42,952 bases of DNA. Source: a virus. Made by a program: the position numbers and the translations under genes. A model generated the notes under the pieces. That model was not told the origin of the DNA. It made no database searches and saw only the letters and a program-made list of their open reading frames with translations. This document shows positions 8,392 to 16,747 of this stretch, piece by piece. How positions within the stretch are numbered: position 1 is the stretch's first letter; the number at the start of each line of letters is the position of its first letter. The DNA lies in IMG/VR virus record IMGVR_UViG_3300036398_001959, positions 1 to 42,952 of that record; one strand, given 5' to 3'.

Positions 8392-10159
8392 TTTTTTAGA
8401 AGCGTTACAAGATAACCCTTTTGAAGAAACTCCAGTAGATGCAAAAACATTTATTGAGTCATCAGACTATCTTGGACAACCACCATTGTCAGATATACAA
8501 TATGAAATTGTAGAGGCAATGAGTCAAATATATAAAAAGGCAGACCTTGAATTATTAATGGGGGATGTAGAGGGAGCAAGATATTATGACAAGTACACGA
8601 AGAACGAAATTATTTTACAACTTGGGAAGGGTAGTGGCAAGGACTTCACTTCAACTGTTGCTTGTGCCTATATTGTTTATAAGTTGCTATGTCTTAAAGA
8701 TCCCGCGAGGTATTTTGGCAAACCGCCTGGTGATGCAATTGACCTTATTAACGTTGCTATCAACGCCCAACAAGCAAAAAACGTCTTCTTCAAAGGATTT
8801 AAAACAAAAATAGAAAGATCTCCTTGGTTTGCAGGAAGATATAATGCTAAAGTAGATTCTATTGAGTTTGATAAAACTATCACAGTTTATTCTGGACATT
8901 CAGAAAGAGAATCCCATGAAGGTTTAAACTTATTGCTTGCAGTTCTTGATGAAATTTCTGGGTTTGCTAGTGAGGTTGGCACTGGAAATGAACAAGGCAA
9001 AACAGCAGACAATATATATAAGGCATTTAGAGGAACTGTAGATTCTCGTTTTCCTGATTTAGGAAAGGTTGTATTGCTATCGTTTCCAAGATATCAAGGA
9101 GACTTCATTTCTGAAAAGTACGAGAGTGTTATAGCAGACAAAGATGTAGTTCATAAATCACATAAGTTTATAATTAATCCATTGCTCGATGGAACACCAG
9201 ATAATACTTTACAAATTGAATGGGAAGAAGACCATATTATTTCTTACAAATTCCCTGGAGTATGGGCACTTAAAAGACCAACATGGGAAGTAAACCCAAC
9301 TAGAAGTATTGATGATTTTAAAATTGCTTTTTATACAGATTTAGGAGATGCAATGATGCGGTTCCTATGTATGCCAACATATTCTTCTGATGCTTTCTTT
9401 AAACAAAAGGATAAGTTAGAAAAATGTATGACCATTCGTAATCCAGTAGATGAATTTAGAAGATTTGATCAAGGGTTTGTTCCAGATCCAAATAAAACAT
9501 ATTACATTCACGCAGACTTAGCACAAAGACATGATAAGTGTGCTGTAGCAATTGCACACGTTGAAAAATGGGTTAACTTGCAGGTTATTAAAGACTATGA
9601 GCAAGTAGCGCCAATTGTTGTAGTAGATGCTGTTGCATGGTGGGAGCCTAAAAAAGAAGGAGCAGTCAACCTAAGTGAGGTAAAGAACTGGATTATTAAT
9701 CTTAGAAGATTAGGATTTAATATTGGCAAGGTAACATTCGATAGATGGCAATCATATGATATTCAGCAAGAACTTAAGGCTGTAAATATTAATACAGACA
9801 CAGTTTCAGTTGCTAAAAAACATTATGAAGATTTGGCTATGCTTATTTATGAGGATAGAATTGTTATGCCAAGCATTCCACTTTTATTAGAAGAATTATC
9901 TGAACTTAAGATTATGAAAAATAATCGTGTAGACCATCCACGTAAATCTTCTAAAGACTTGGCTGACGCAGTTTGCGGAGCAGCCTTTGGTGCGATATCA
10001 TATACTAGTAAAGAAAATAATCTTGAAGTAGAGGTTAGAACTTGGTCAAGCGCACACAGAGAAATGCAAAGGCAAAAGAGGCAAGAGTTGGAAAATGAAA
10101 GAAACAACGAAATGCCAGATGATGTTAAAGAATTTTTAGGAAAGTTGAATTTATTATGA
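8372..10159 (+). CDS. terL: Terminase large subunit
   Basis: 595 aa packaging motor. ATPase: Walker A GKGSGKD (85-91) and Walker B LLLAVLDEIS with Asp193-Glu194. C-terminal RNase H-like nuclease: Asp382 in YYIHADLAQ, the VTFDRWQSYD strand, and Asp532 in KDLADAVCG. GAGGTGA at 8359-8365 is 6 bases before TTG 8372, so the rare TTG start is preferred over ATG 8381. It overlaps terS by 20 bases. No portal or capsid gene follows in the usual position. Confidence 0.95.
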   Translation: MSTMFNDFLEALQDNPFEETPVDAKTFIESSDYLGQPPLSDIQYEIVEAMSQIYKKADLELLMGDVEGARYYDKYTKNEIILQLGKGSGKDFTSTVACAYIVYKLLCLKDPARYFGKPPGDAIDLINVAINAQQAKNVFFKGFKTKIERSPWFAGRYNAKVDSIEFDKTITVYSGHSERESHEGLNLLLAVLDEISGFASEVGTGNEQGKTADNIYKAFRGTVDSRFPDLGKVVLLSFPRYQGDFISEKYESVIADKDVVHKSHKFIINPLLDGTPDNTLQIEWEEDHIISYKFPGVWALKRPTWEVNPTRSIDDFKIAFYTDLGDAMMRFLCMPTYSSDAFFKQKDKLEKCMTIRNPVDEFRRFDQGFVPDPNKTYYIHADLAQRHDKCAVAIAHVEKWVNLQVIKDYEQVAPIVVVDAVAWWEPKKEGAVNLSEVKNWIINLRRLGFNIGKVTFDRWQSYDIQQELKAVNINTDTVSVAKKHYEDLAMLIYEDRIVMPSIPLLLEELSELKIMKNNRVDHPRKSSKDLADAVCGAAFGAISYTSKENNLEVEVRTWSSAHREMQRQKRQELENERNNEMPDDVKEFLGKLNLL

Positions 10160-10893
10160 TTGAAATATATTATGCTGTTAAAGCAACACAGTCAAAAGTA
10201 GATAACATATTTGATTCTAACATGACGTTAGCAATGTTAGATGAAGGATTGTTTCCTGTATATAAAGATTTAAAACAAAATCAAAATAAAAATATTGAAA
10301 ACATTGCTTCTATGTTTTCTTGTAGATCATTTTTGCAATATACAAAAAATATGTACGTAATGAAAAATCCTTTTGATATAAACGTAAGAGTAGAAAAAAG
10401 TAAAGTTTTTAATTTAGGTAACAGAGATTTAGATAAACTTTTTACGAATAGAGTTTTGCAAATTGAAGATGTCTATAATTTTAACTATACTCCTGGATAT
10501 TTATTTTTTTCAGAACAACCTGTAGAAATTGAAATATTAAGTCCCTTTATGCACAAAAGCAACTTTTGTAAAAACGGATACATAATTCCAGGAAGTTATG
10601 ATATTTCTAAATGGTTCAGACCAGTAAACGCAGCATTACAATTTTATGACAACTCAGACAAAGTAATTATATCTGAAAAAAATGACCCATTGATGTATAT
10701 TAATTTTAAAACTCATGATAATGTTAAACTAAAAAAGTTTATAGCAACACCAGAAATAGAAGACATTGTCTATGCTGCCACAACATACAAAAGGTATGAT
10801 CCAAATAGGTCATTGTCATATCTTTATGATAAATTTGTTAATTCTGGCATGAATAAAAGAACATTAAAATTAATTAAAGAAAACCTAGTTTGA
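10156..10893 (+). CDS. Hypothetical phage protein, 245 aa
   Basis: Overlaps the TerL stop (ATGA), so co-transcribed with packaging genes. Contains SKWFRPVNAALQFYDN near residue 160 and NDPLMYINFKT near 180; the plan (aromatic N-terminal half, then a strand ending in x-PL-x-x-I-x-F) loosely resembles the product of 18284-19006, which could mean a shared beta-sandwich fold. It is not similar enough to claim homology. Function unknown; a virion or assembly role is plausible from position only. Confidence 0.65.
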   Translation: MIEIYYAVKATQSKVDNIFDSNMTLAMLDEGLFPVYKDLKQNQNKNIENIASMFSCRSFLQYTKNMYVMKNPFDINVRVEKSKVFNLGNRDLDKLFTNRVLQIEDVYNFNYTPGYLFFSEQPVEIEILSPFMHKSNFCKNGYIIPGSYDISKWFRPVNAALQFYDNSDKVIISEKNDPLMYINFKTHDNVKLKKFIATPEIEDIVYAATTYKRYDPNRSLSYLYDKFVNSGMNKRTLKLIKENLV

Positions 10894-10919
10894 CACAGAT
10901 TGTCTATATCTGCTATAAT
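10890..10919 (+). promoter_or_regulatory. Strong promoter for the exported coiled-coil protein
   Basis: TTGACA (10890-10895), an 18-base spacer and TGCTATAAT, giving an extended -10 (TATAAT 10914-10919). The -35 overlaps the end of the upstream gene. ATATCTG (10906-10912) and CAGATAT (10938-10944) form an inverted repeat straddling the -10 and start site, a possible operator. Confidence 0.85.
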
Positions 10920-10965
10920 AGAATTCTGGCGAAATGTCAGATATAACATAAAACCAAGGAGAAAA

Positions 10966-12729
10966 ATGAATTCATTTAAGAAAATCGCCCTAGGCATCGC
11001 TGCAGCAATGTCTTTTGGCGTACTAACAGCACTTCCGACAAGTGCTGCTGTTAATGCACCAACTCTTACAATTGACTCAGCGACTGACGTTGTGACATCT
11101 GGAGATACCGCAACAGCAGTGGTAACATTGTCATTTATTTCAGAAACATCAGCAGATACTGCAACAGTGATCTCTGCTATGTTTTCACAACCAGCGGGAT
11201 CAGCAAAGTCTGCAACCCTATCACTTCTAGAAACATCAACAGCCTCAGTAGTAATTGCAGGTAGCAATGTTTTAGCAAATATTAACTCAACAGTTAACAC
11301 TCCAACATATGTAACAGCAAAGTTTTTGGTAACTTTGAGCGCTCCAACAGTAGCAGGAACATATGAGGCTAAGATTTTAACAACTAGCCCAGTCAATGGA
11401 CCAACAGCATCTTGGACAGTAACAGTGAAGGCAGCGGATATAACTCCATTTCCTTCAAATACAACATCAATCCTAAATGCAGGAGAAGTCACAAGTGCGA
11501 CAACAGATGCTTCAGTTTATGCAGCAAAGGCAACATCTACAGATGCAGCAGCAGTTATTGTTGTTACTCCTAGGAATGCAGTAGGCGGTCCAGCAACTGA
11601 ATCAATTCTTGCAACAGTTTCAGGAACAGGTTTGATTGGATATGGCACAAACGCTACAACCATGTCTGCTCTTGGTCGTTCACTGGTAATTCCTACAGGA
11701 AACTACATTGGTGTATTTGCTGACGGTACAGCAGGAGTTGGAACAATCACTCTTTCAACACTTACAGGAACAGTAATTGCAACAGAGAAAGTAACATTCT
11801 ACGGAGATATTGCTACAATAGTAGCAACTCCAGTTAAGTCTGTTATCGCAGTTGGAGCAAACACAACTACTGTAAAGGCAGTTGCAAAGGATGCATCAGG
11901 CGTAACAGTCGGTGCTGGAACACTTTACGCTTATTCAAGCGATATTACAACAGTATCTGATTCAGGTACAGCAGCAACAATCGTAAACGGTGAAGCACTA
12001 TTCACAGTTACTGGCATCAAGGCAGGATCAGCAACTATTACAGTCAAGAACTCAGCAGGAACTATTGTTTCTGTTCCAGTTGCTGCTCGTGTAGAATCAG
12101 CAGTATCAACAGTTAAGTTGTCATTTGATAAGGAAGTATACCTTCCAGGAGAAGCAGCAACCCTTAAGGTACAGGTTCTTGATGCAGCAGGTCTTCCAGT
12201 ATCTGGAAAGACTCATGCTAATCTATTTGCTACAGGTGGAATTACTTCAACCTATGCATTTGGTTCAGGTTCAGATGTTCTTACAGCAACATCAATTACA
12301 ACTGATACAGATACAGTTAAGTCATACAAGGTATTTATGCCTTTGACAGAAAACACTGTAACTATTTCAGCAACAGGTGGAACATCATTGCCACTTGCTG
12401 GTCAAGTTCTAGTAACTGCTCAAGCAAGAGTGTCAAACTCTTCTTCTAGCACAAACGCCACCCTTGCAGCACTTGCTGCACAGATCAGTGCAATGCAGGG
12501 AATATTTGATAGTCTTAAAGCAGAAGTTGCAACACTTAAGGCTGATAAGGCACTGTCAGATAAGGCTCTTTCAGAGGCTTTGCTTGCTAAGGCTAGTGCT
12601 TCAGCAGAAGCGCTAACTGCTAAGACTCTTGCAGACGCAGCAGCAGCAAAAGCAAAGGCTGACTATAACAAGTTGGCTACAAAGTGGAACAAGGCTAATC
12701 CAAAGGCTAAGGTTGCACTAAAGAAGTAA
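10966..12729 (+). CDS. Sec-exported Ig-like, coiled-coil surface protein
   Basis: 587 aa. A clear Sec signal peptide (MNSFKKIALGIAAAMSFGVL, then TALPTSA) predicts cleavage near residue 27-28. The mature part is rich in Thr, Ser, Ala and Val with repeated beta-strand patterns such as VNAPTLTID and VTVKAADI, suggesting Ig-like or Big-type domains; VKLSFDKEVYLPGEAATLKV near 400 resembles the start of an invasin-like domain. The last ~90 residues form an Ala/Lys-rich coiled coil with a basic tail. It has its own promoter, AAGGAG ribosome site and terminator, so it is monocistronic and probably highly expressed. It could act at the host envelope or be an unusual virion decoration. No catalytic motif is seen. 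Confidence 0.8.
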   Translation: MNSFKKIALGIAAAMSFGVLTALPTSAAVNAPTLTIDSATDVVTSGDTATAVVTLSFISETSADTATVISAMFSQPAGSAKSATLSLLETSTASVVIAGSNVLANINSTVNTPTYVTAKFLVTLSAPTVAGTYEAKILTTSPVNGPTASWTVTVKAADITPFPSNTTSILNAGEVTSATTDASVYAAKATSTDAAAVIVVTPRNAVGGPATESILATVSGTGLIGYGTNATTMSALGRSLVIPTGNYIGVFADGTAGVGTITLSTLTGTVIATEKVTFYGDIATIVATPVKSVIAVGANTTTVKAVAKDASGVTVGAGTLYAYSSDITTVSDSGTAATIVNGEALFTVTGIKAGSATITVKNSAGTIVSVPVAARVESAVSTVKLSFDKEVYLPGEAATLKVQVLDAAGLPVSGKTHANLFATGGITSTYAFGSGSDVLTATSITTDTDTVKSYKVFMPLTENTVTISATGGTSLPLAGQVLVTAQARVSNSSSSTNATLAALAAQISAMQGIFDSLKAEVATLKADKALSDKALSEALLAKASASAEALTAKTLADAAAAKAKADYNKLATKWNKANPKAKVALKK

Positions 12730-12744
12730 ATAATCCAACACTTA

Positions 12745-12774
12745 GGGCAGGGTAACATAAGTTCCCTGCCTTTT
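12745..12774 (+). terminator. Rho-independent terminator
   Basis: GGCAGGG (12746-12752) pairs perfectly with CCCTGCC (12764-12770) across an 11-base loop, followed by TTTT. It closes the 10966-12729 unit. Confidence 0.85.
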
Positions 12775-12775
12775 G

Positions 12776-12839
12776 TGTTATAATAATATAGTATCCGCCT
12801 AACGGGGATATAAATTAACTCGCTGAAAAGGAGAAAAAA
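12776..12839 (+). promoter_or_regulatory. Promoter and structured leader of hsp20 copy 1
   Basis: TGTTATAAT (12776-12784) is an extended -10 just after the terminator. From TATAAT to the ATG is 61 bases, the same length as before the second hsp20. The leader folds TATCC (12792-12796) on GGATA (12806-12810), followed by a CGCTGAAAAGGAG ribosome-site block matching CGCTTGAAAGGGG in the other copy. Confidence 0.7.
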
Positions 12840-13256
12840 ATGGTAACAACGTTCGCTATGGATCTTTTTAAAGATCCTTTTTTTATTGGATTTAATCGGG
12901 AATTAGACAGATTAAACCAAGCACATTCAATTAATGCAGGTGGATTCCCACCATATGATCTACTTAAACTAGATAATGATAACTATATTATTACTCTAGC
13001 GGTAGCAGGGTTTAGTAAAGAAAGCCTTGATATTTCAGTAGACCAGGGAACATTAATTATCAAGGGAGAACAGGTAACAGTAACAGATGCAGAAGTATTA
13101 CATAAAGGAATCGCTGCAAGAAAGTTTACTCGTTCATTTGCTCTTGGTGAATATATGGAAGTAACAACTGCTGATTTAATTGATGGAATGTTAAGTATTA
13201 AAGTTACACGTAATATTCCAGAAGAAAAGAAACCAAAATCAATTAAAATTAAGTAA
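12840..13256 (+). CDS. Hsp20/alpha-crystallin small heat-shock protein (copy 1)
   Basis: 138 aa chaperone of the IbpA type. The alpha-crystallin domain runs from about residue 38 (YDLLKLDNDNYIITLAVAGF) to RNIPEEKKPKSIKIK at the end, with GTLIIKGE, FTRSFALGEYMEV and IDGMLSIKV in family order. The N-terminal MAMDLFKDPFF-like segment is shared with copy 2 at 22508. GGAG lies upstream of ATG 12840. Phage Hsp20 proteins often accompany structural gene sets and may help virion assembly. Confidence 0.93.
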   Translation: MVTTFAMDLFKDPFFIGFNRELDRLNQAHSINAGGFPPYDLLKLDNDNYIITLAVAGFSKESLDISVDQGTLIIKGEQVTVTDAEVLHKGIAARKFTRSFALGEYMEVTTADLIDGMLSIKVTRNIPEEKKPKSIKIK

Positions 13257-13286
13257 AAAAATAGACCTGAGTACGTCTTAAAACTG

Positions 13287-13325
13287 CTCATTTTATAATC
13301 TCATTTTATAATTTAATGTTATAAT
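13287..13325 (+). promoter_or_regulatory. Triple -10 array with 13-base period
   Basis: A perfect tandem repeat of CTCATTTTATAAT (13287-13299 and 13300-13312) is followed by a third TATAAT. The three TATAAT hexamers start at 13294, 13307 and 13320, exactly 13 bases apart. The last is an extended -10 (TGTTATAAT, 13317-13325) and the likeliest promoter for the PA14 gene. Confidence 0.6.
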
Positions 13326-13363
13326 AATCCTATCAGACTACCCAGTTTGATTAGGAGAGATAA

Positions 13364-15478
13364 TTGAAACGGATTGCCCGAATCCTTGTAGTATTGTGTA
13401 TAGTTTTAGCCACTTCCTTCTTTGTATTTTCAGAAGAAGCAGGTGCCACAAACACTAACGGCATAACTGCTGAGGTCTATAATGTGCTGGGACAAAATGG
13501 CTCTCCCTACATACCCCAGGGAGCCTCTCCAGTCGTGACTACCACTGTACCCAACATTGACTTCCAGTGGGGTCTTGGCAGCGTTTTAGGTGGACCATCA
13601 GAGGATGTTATTGTTCGTTTTACAGGATCTATTAGAAGCGATTCTACTCAAGATATATCATTTTTAGCAACAGCAGATGACGGCACAAAACTATACATTG
13701 ACGGAGTTTTAGTAGCAAATGACTGGGTTGACAAAGGTGGCGGAGGAACTACGACTGAACCAATATCTTTTACAGCGGGAGTACCTAAAACAATAGAATT
13801 AATGTATTATGAAAATGGCGGGGGAGCAAATGTAAAACTTTACTGGAATCAATCTGGATCAATGCAGATCATCCCAGCAGAAGCCTTTACTTCACAAGCA
13901 GCACCAGTAGTTAAAACAATAGGACCTCCAAGAAATTTAACTATATCTAGCAATGAGACATCAACAGTATTGGTCTGGGAAGCACCAGACACTGGAAACA
14001 CTCAACCAGAAAGATATGCAATTAGTTTTAATTGTACTGGGTGCAATGGCTGGGGAATTGCTACTGGAAATGTTGGCGGACCAAATTCATTAAATACAAC
14101 AATTACAATTGATCATTCTTTGCTAAATGGACTTATGCCAGCAGGAACAGTCTGGTCATTTCATATTAGATCAGATAACGATACATTTGCCCTTTACTCT
14201 ACAAATTCAAATGTTGTTACTGGTTCTACATATGTAGCACCTGTTCCAGAGCCTTCCCCTACTCCGACTCCCAGCCCCTCTGAAACAACAACCGTAACAA
14301 CACCAACACCTGAAACAGTAACTGTTACAACACCAACACCTGAAACAGCAACTGTTACAATACCTAGCGAAACAACAACTGTAACAACACCAGCGGTTCC
14401 AACAGGACCAGTTACAGTAGCACCTACTGGACCAACTGAAGCAGAAATTGCAGCACAAGTTGCAGCCCAAGCAGCAGCACAACAAGCAGAAGCAGCAAGA
14501 ATACAGGCTGAAACAGCAGCATTAATTGCACAACAGGCTGCAGCAGCACAGGCAGAAGCAAATAGGCTTGCAGAAATTGCTGCAGCAAATGCAGAAGCAA
14601 ATAGAATTGCAGCAGAACTTGCTGCCAAGGTTGCAGAAGAAGAGGCAGCAATGGCAGAAGAGGCAGCAAGAATACAAGCAGAGATAGATGCAAATGCTGA
14701 GGCTGATCGCATAGCAGCAGATCTTGCAGCATTAGAGGCAGAGATGGAAGCAGAAGCCCAAGCAGAAGCAGACCGTATTGCACAAGAAGAAGCAGAAGCA
14801 CAAGAAGAGGCAAATGCTAAAGCAGAAGAAGAAAGACTTGCTGCTGAGAAAGAGGCTATGGAACAAGAAATAGCAAATGCTCTAGCAGAAGAAGAAGCAG
14901 CCATAGCAGAGGAAGAAGCAGAAATTGCAGAAGAGTTAGCAGCAATTAAAGAAGAAGAAGAAAAGGTTGTTGAAGAGATAGAAAAAGCCGTAGAGTCTGG
15001 AAAAGAATTAACTGAAGAGCAAAAAGATGTTGTGGTGGCAGCACTAATAGAAGACCTTAAGCCTGGCGAATCAATATCAGCAGCACAAGTACAGGCATCT
15101 GGAGTTTCATATGCAGACCTTCCACCAGAAACACCAATTGAAGTTAGAACATCTGAGTCTGGCGAGGTATTGGTAATTACAGCAGAAGTAGCAGCAAATA
15201 TAGAGTTAGTTCAAGATCCAGGAGCATTAATAGAAGCAGTATTCAATGATCCAGGGGCAGCCTTAGCAGCCATTGGAAGTATTGGTGCCGACATGACAGA
15301 AAGCGAAAGAGAAGAGGCAACAGATATGGTTGTTGCAACAGTTGTAGCAACAGGTGCAGCAATTAACGCAGCAGCGGTTGCAGCAGGAGGAGCAGCAGGA
15401 GGCTCTAGTGGTGGAGGAAGTTCTGGTGGAGGCTCAGGCAGCAATTCACCAGGTTCAAGAGGAGGAAGAAAATGGTAA
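13364..15478 (+). CDS. Exported PA14/FN3 protein with long Ala-Glu coiled coil
   Basis: 704 aa from a TTG start with AGGAGA 5 bases upstream. Signal peptide (residues 1-28, ending EAGA). PA14 domain about 30-175: FLATADDGTKLYIDG and KTIELMYYENGGGANVKLYW are diagnostic of this carbohydrate-binding or adhesion fold. FN3-like domain about 182-290 (PRNLTIS, VLVWEAPD). Pro/Thr linker about 292-350 with PTPETVTVTT repeats, then about 200 residues of Ala/Glu heptads (AEANRLAEIAAANAEANRIA type), a globular part about 560-670 and a Gly/Ser tail. This looks like an adhesin or stalked surface protein. A signal peptide is unusual for a tail fibre. Confidence 0.85.
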   Translation: MKRIARILVVLCIVLATSFFVFSEEAGATNTNGITAEVYNVLGQNGSPYIPQGASPVVTTTVPNIDFQWGLGSVLGGPSEDVIVRFTGSIRSDSTQDISFLATADDGTKLYIDGVLVANDWVDKGGGGTTTEPISFTAGVPKTIELMYYENGGGANVKLYWNQSGSMQIIPAEAFTSQAAPVVKTIGPPRNLTISSNETSTVLVWEAPDTGNTQPERYAISFNCTGCNGWGIATGNVGGPNSLNTTITIDHSLLNGLMPAGTVWSFHIRSDNDTFALYSTNSNVVTGSTYVAPVPEPSPTPTPSPSETTTVTTPTPETVTVTTPTPETATVTIPSETTTVTTPAVPTGPVTVAPTGPTEAEIAAQVAAQAAAQQAEAARIQAETAALIAQQAAAAQAEANRLAEIAAANAEANRIAAELAAKVAEEEAAMAEEAARIQAEIDANAEADRIAADLAALEAEMEAEAQAEADRIAQEEAEAQEEANAKAEEERLAAEKEAMEQEIANALAEEEAAIAEEEAEIAEELAAIKEEEEKVVEEIEKAVESGKELTEEQKDVVVAALIEDLKPGESISAAQVQASGVSYADLPPETPIEVRTSESGEVLVITAEVAANIELVQDPGALIEAVFNDPGAALAAIGSIGADMTESEREEATDMVVATVVATGAAINAAAVAAGGAAGGSSGGGSSGGGSGSNSPGSRGGRKW

Positions 15479-15651
15479 AAGTAATAAAGAATATAATGAA
15501 AGACCTAGTAGATCAGGCATGGACTCTTCTTGGAATGTTTATTGCCTGGGTTGTTTTGGACGGTAGCGCAAAGACTATTGTTGGCTATGGAATTATGGCA
15601 ACCCTTGGTCTTTGGATTATAACTAGTCCTATTAGAAATAAAGAGGAGTAA
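15472..15651 (+). CDS. Small two-helix membrane protein, holin candidate
   Basis: 59 aa starting in the last codons of the PA14 gene. Hydrophobic segments WTLLGMFIAWVVL and TIVGYGIMATLGLWIIT are joined by a short turn, with a charged N-terminus and a basic/acidic tail (RNKEE). Small two-helix membrane proteins next to phage structural or lysis genes are often holins, but no family is recognised and the endolysin lies 7 kb away. Confidence 0.6.
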   Translation: MVKVIKNIMKDLVDQAWTLLGMFIAWVVLDGSAKTIVGYGIMATLGLWIITSPIRNKEE

Positions 15652-15653
15652 AC

Positions 15654-15953
15654 ATGAACAGTATCACAAACATTTGGAATATTCTTATGCGTATTGTTGC
15701 GGTATTTGCAGCAAATGCACTAGCAGTAATCGGTGCGGGAGCAATTGCAGGTATCTCAGTAGCAAAGGCTATGACAGTTGCTGGACTTAGTGCAGTAGCA
15801 GTCGTTGTTGAGAAGTTGGCTCGTGCATTTATGGATGACGGCAGACTTACAAGAGACGAGATCAACGCAGCATTTTCTACCACAGATAAGAATGCAGTAA
15901 CAGTGCAGGATGCAGTAGTAGAAACACGCAGGAAAAGATCAAAAACAGCATAG
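15654..15953 (+). CDS. Membrane protein, holin-like, 99 aa
   Basis: Begins 2 bases after the previous stop with GAGGAG upstream. Two hydrophobic Ala-rich stretches (IVAVFAANALAVIGAGAIAG and MTVAGLSAVAVVVE) precede a soluble tail with DDGRLTRDEINAAF, which resembles an EF-hand-like or holin C-terminal helix, and a basic end. The layout matches actinophage holins, but the call is by architecture only. Confidence 0.6.
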   Translation: MNSITNIWNILMRIVAVFAANALAVIGAGAIAGISVAKAMTVAGLSAVAVVVEKLARAFMDDGRLTRDEINAAFSTTDKNAVTVQDAVVETRRKRSKTA

Positions 15954-15963
15954 TTAAATATGT

Positions 15964-15992
15964 TTGACTGCCCCTTCCAGGGATGGTATACT
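15964..15992 (+). promoter_or_regulatory. Promoter for methyltransferase gene
   Basis: TTGACT (15964-15969), a 17-base spacer and TGGTATACT (TATACT 15987-15992), an extended -10. Transcription would start near 16000; GGGAGG then precedes ATG 16018. Confidence 0.8.
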
Positions 15993-16017
15993 TAAATATA
16001 TCGGTTTGGGAGGGGTT

Positions 16018-16707
16018 ATGTCATATAATAAATTAGAAATGCCCAAGTTTAATATTAAAGAATCTTCTTTGGGTAGTGCAGACATTATTTACAAAGAAGA
16101 AACATATTTTTTATATAATAATGGCAAACAATGGATGTCATTTAGTGAAAATAATAAGCACCAAATAGCAGAATTTTATTCACAGTATGATCAAGCGTAT
16201 GGAGATGTTCTTCTTTCTGGACTTGGGTTTGGTATATTACCTATATGGTTATCTAGTAAGCCAGAAGTTACAAGTGTTACTGTGGTTGAAATATCAAATG
16301 ATGTTATTGATCTTTTTCTTTTATCAAACGATATAAGTAACAAAATTAATATTATTAACCAAGACATTTTAAAAGTTACTACAGAAAAAAAATATGATTG
16401 TTTATTTTTAGATCATTATGAAAAAGAAGACTGGCCATTTAAGTTAAAAAATATTAAAGAAATATGTAGTAAAATTAATCACGATGTATTCTGGGCTTGG
16501 TCTTTAGAAAAAGAATATTTGTTGCAATTTTTTGATGTTAAGAATACATATATTTTTGAGTCAACCCCTGATCTTTCTTTACATTGGGAACAGTTTATAA
16601 AAAAAAATCTACCAAATGAAACACATTTATTAAAGATTTCTAATAAGATAATTAATGAGTATCTATACACATATTGTGATCGCAGCAACCTGCTTGAAGA
16701 AAACTGA
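16018..16707 (+). CDS. Class I SAM-dependent methyltransferase-like protein
   Basis: 229 aa. The Rossmann signature is visible: motif I VLLSGLGFG (64-72), the acidic ribose-binding end of strand 2 VTVVEIS (Glu91), and motif DCLFLDHY (127-134). The spermidine-synthase/spermine-synthase-like family is the nearest match in style. The C-terminal third is helical without a recognised domain. Promoter and GGGAGG are clear. The methyl acceptor is unknown. Confidence 0.7.
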   Translation: MSYNKLEMPKFNIKESSLGSADIIYKEETYFLYNNGKQWMSFSENNKHQIAEFYSQYDQAYGDVLLSGLGFGILPIWLSSKPEVTSVTVVEISNDVIDLFLLSNDISNKINIINQDILKVTTEKKYDCLFLDHYEKEDWPFKLKNIKEICSKINHDVFWAWSLEKEYLLQFFDVKNTYIFESTPDLSLHWEQFIKKNLPNETHLLKISNKIINEYLYTYCDRSNLLEEN

Positions 16708-16722
16708 CTTTACTGATATACT
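16694..16722 (+). promoter_or_regulatory. Promoter for HslV/20S-like peptidase
   Basis: TTGAAG (16694-16699), a 17-base spacer and TGATATACT (TATACT 16717-16722). It lies in the end of the methyltransferase gene. Confidence 0.75.
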
Positions 16723-16747
16723 TAATATGTAACTTATGGGGGAATAG

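Noticed and set aside
10824-11492. 222-codon minus-strand frame opposite the exported protein
   Set aside because: It runs across the promoter and signal-peptide region of a well-supported gene; its Val/Ala-rich translation is the complement of Thr/Ala codons.
13260-13277. AGAC/GTCT hairpin after hsp20 copy 1 as a terminator
   Set aside because: Four-base stem with an eight-base loop and no T-run; not convincing.
14194-14904. Long minus-strand open frames (up to 236 codons) opposite the PA14 protein
   Set aside because: They mirror the Ala/Glu repeat codons of the coding strand, giving Ala/Ser-, Leu- or Cys-runs; no ribosome site or promoter, and composition explains the openness.
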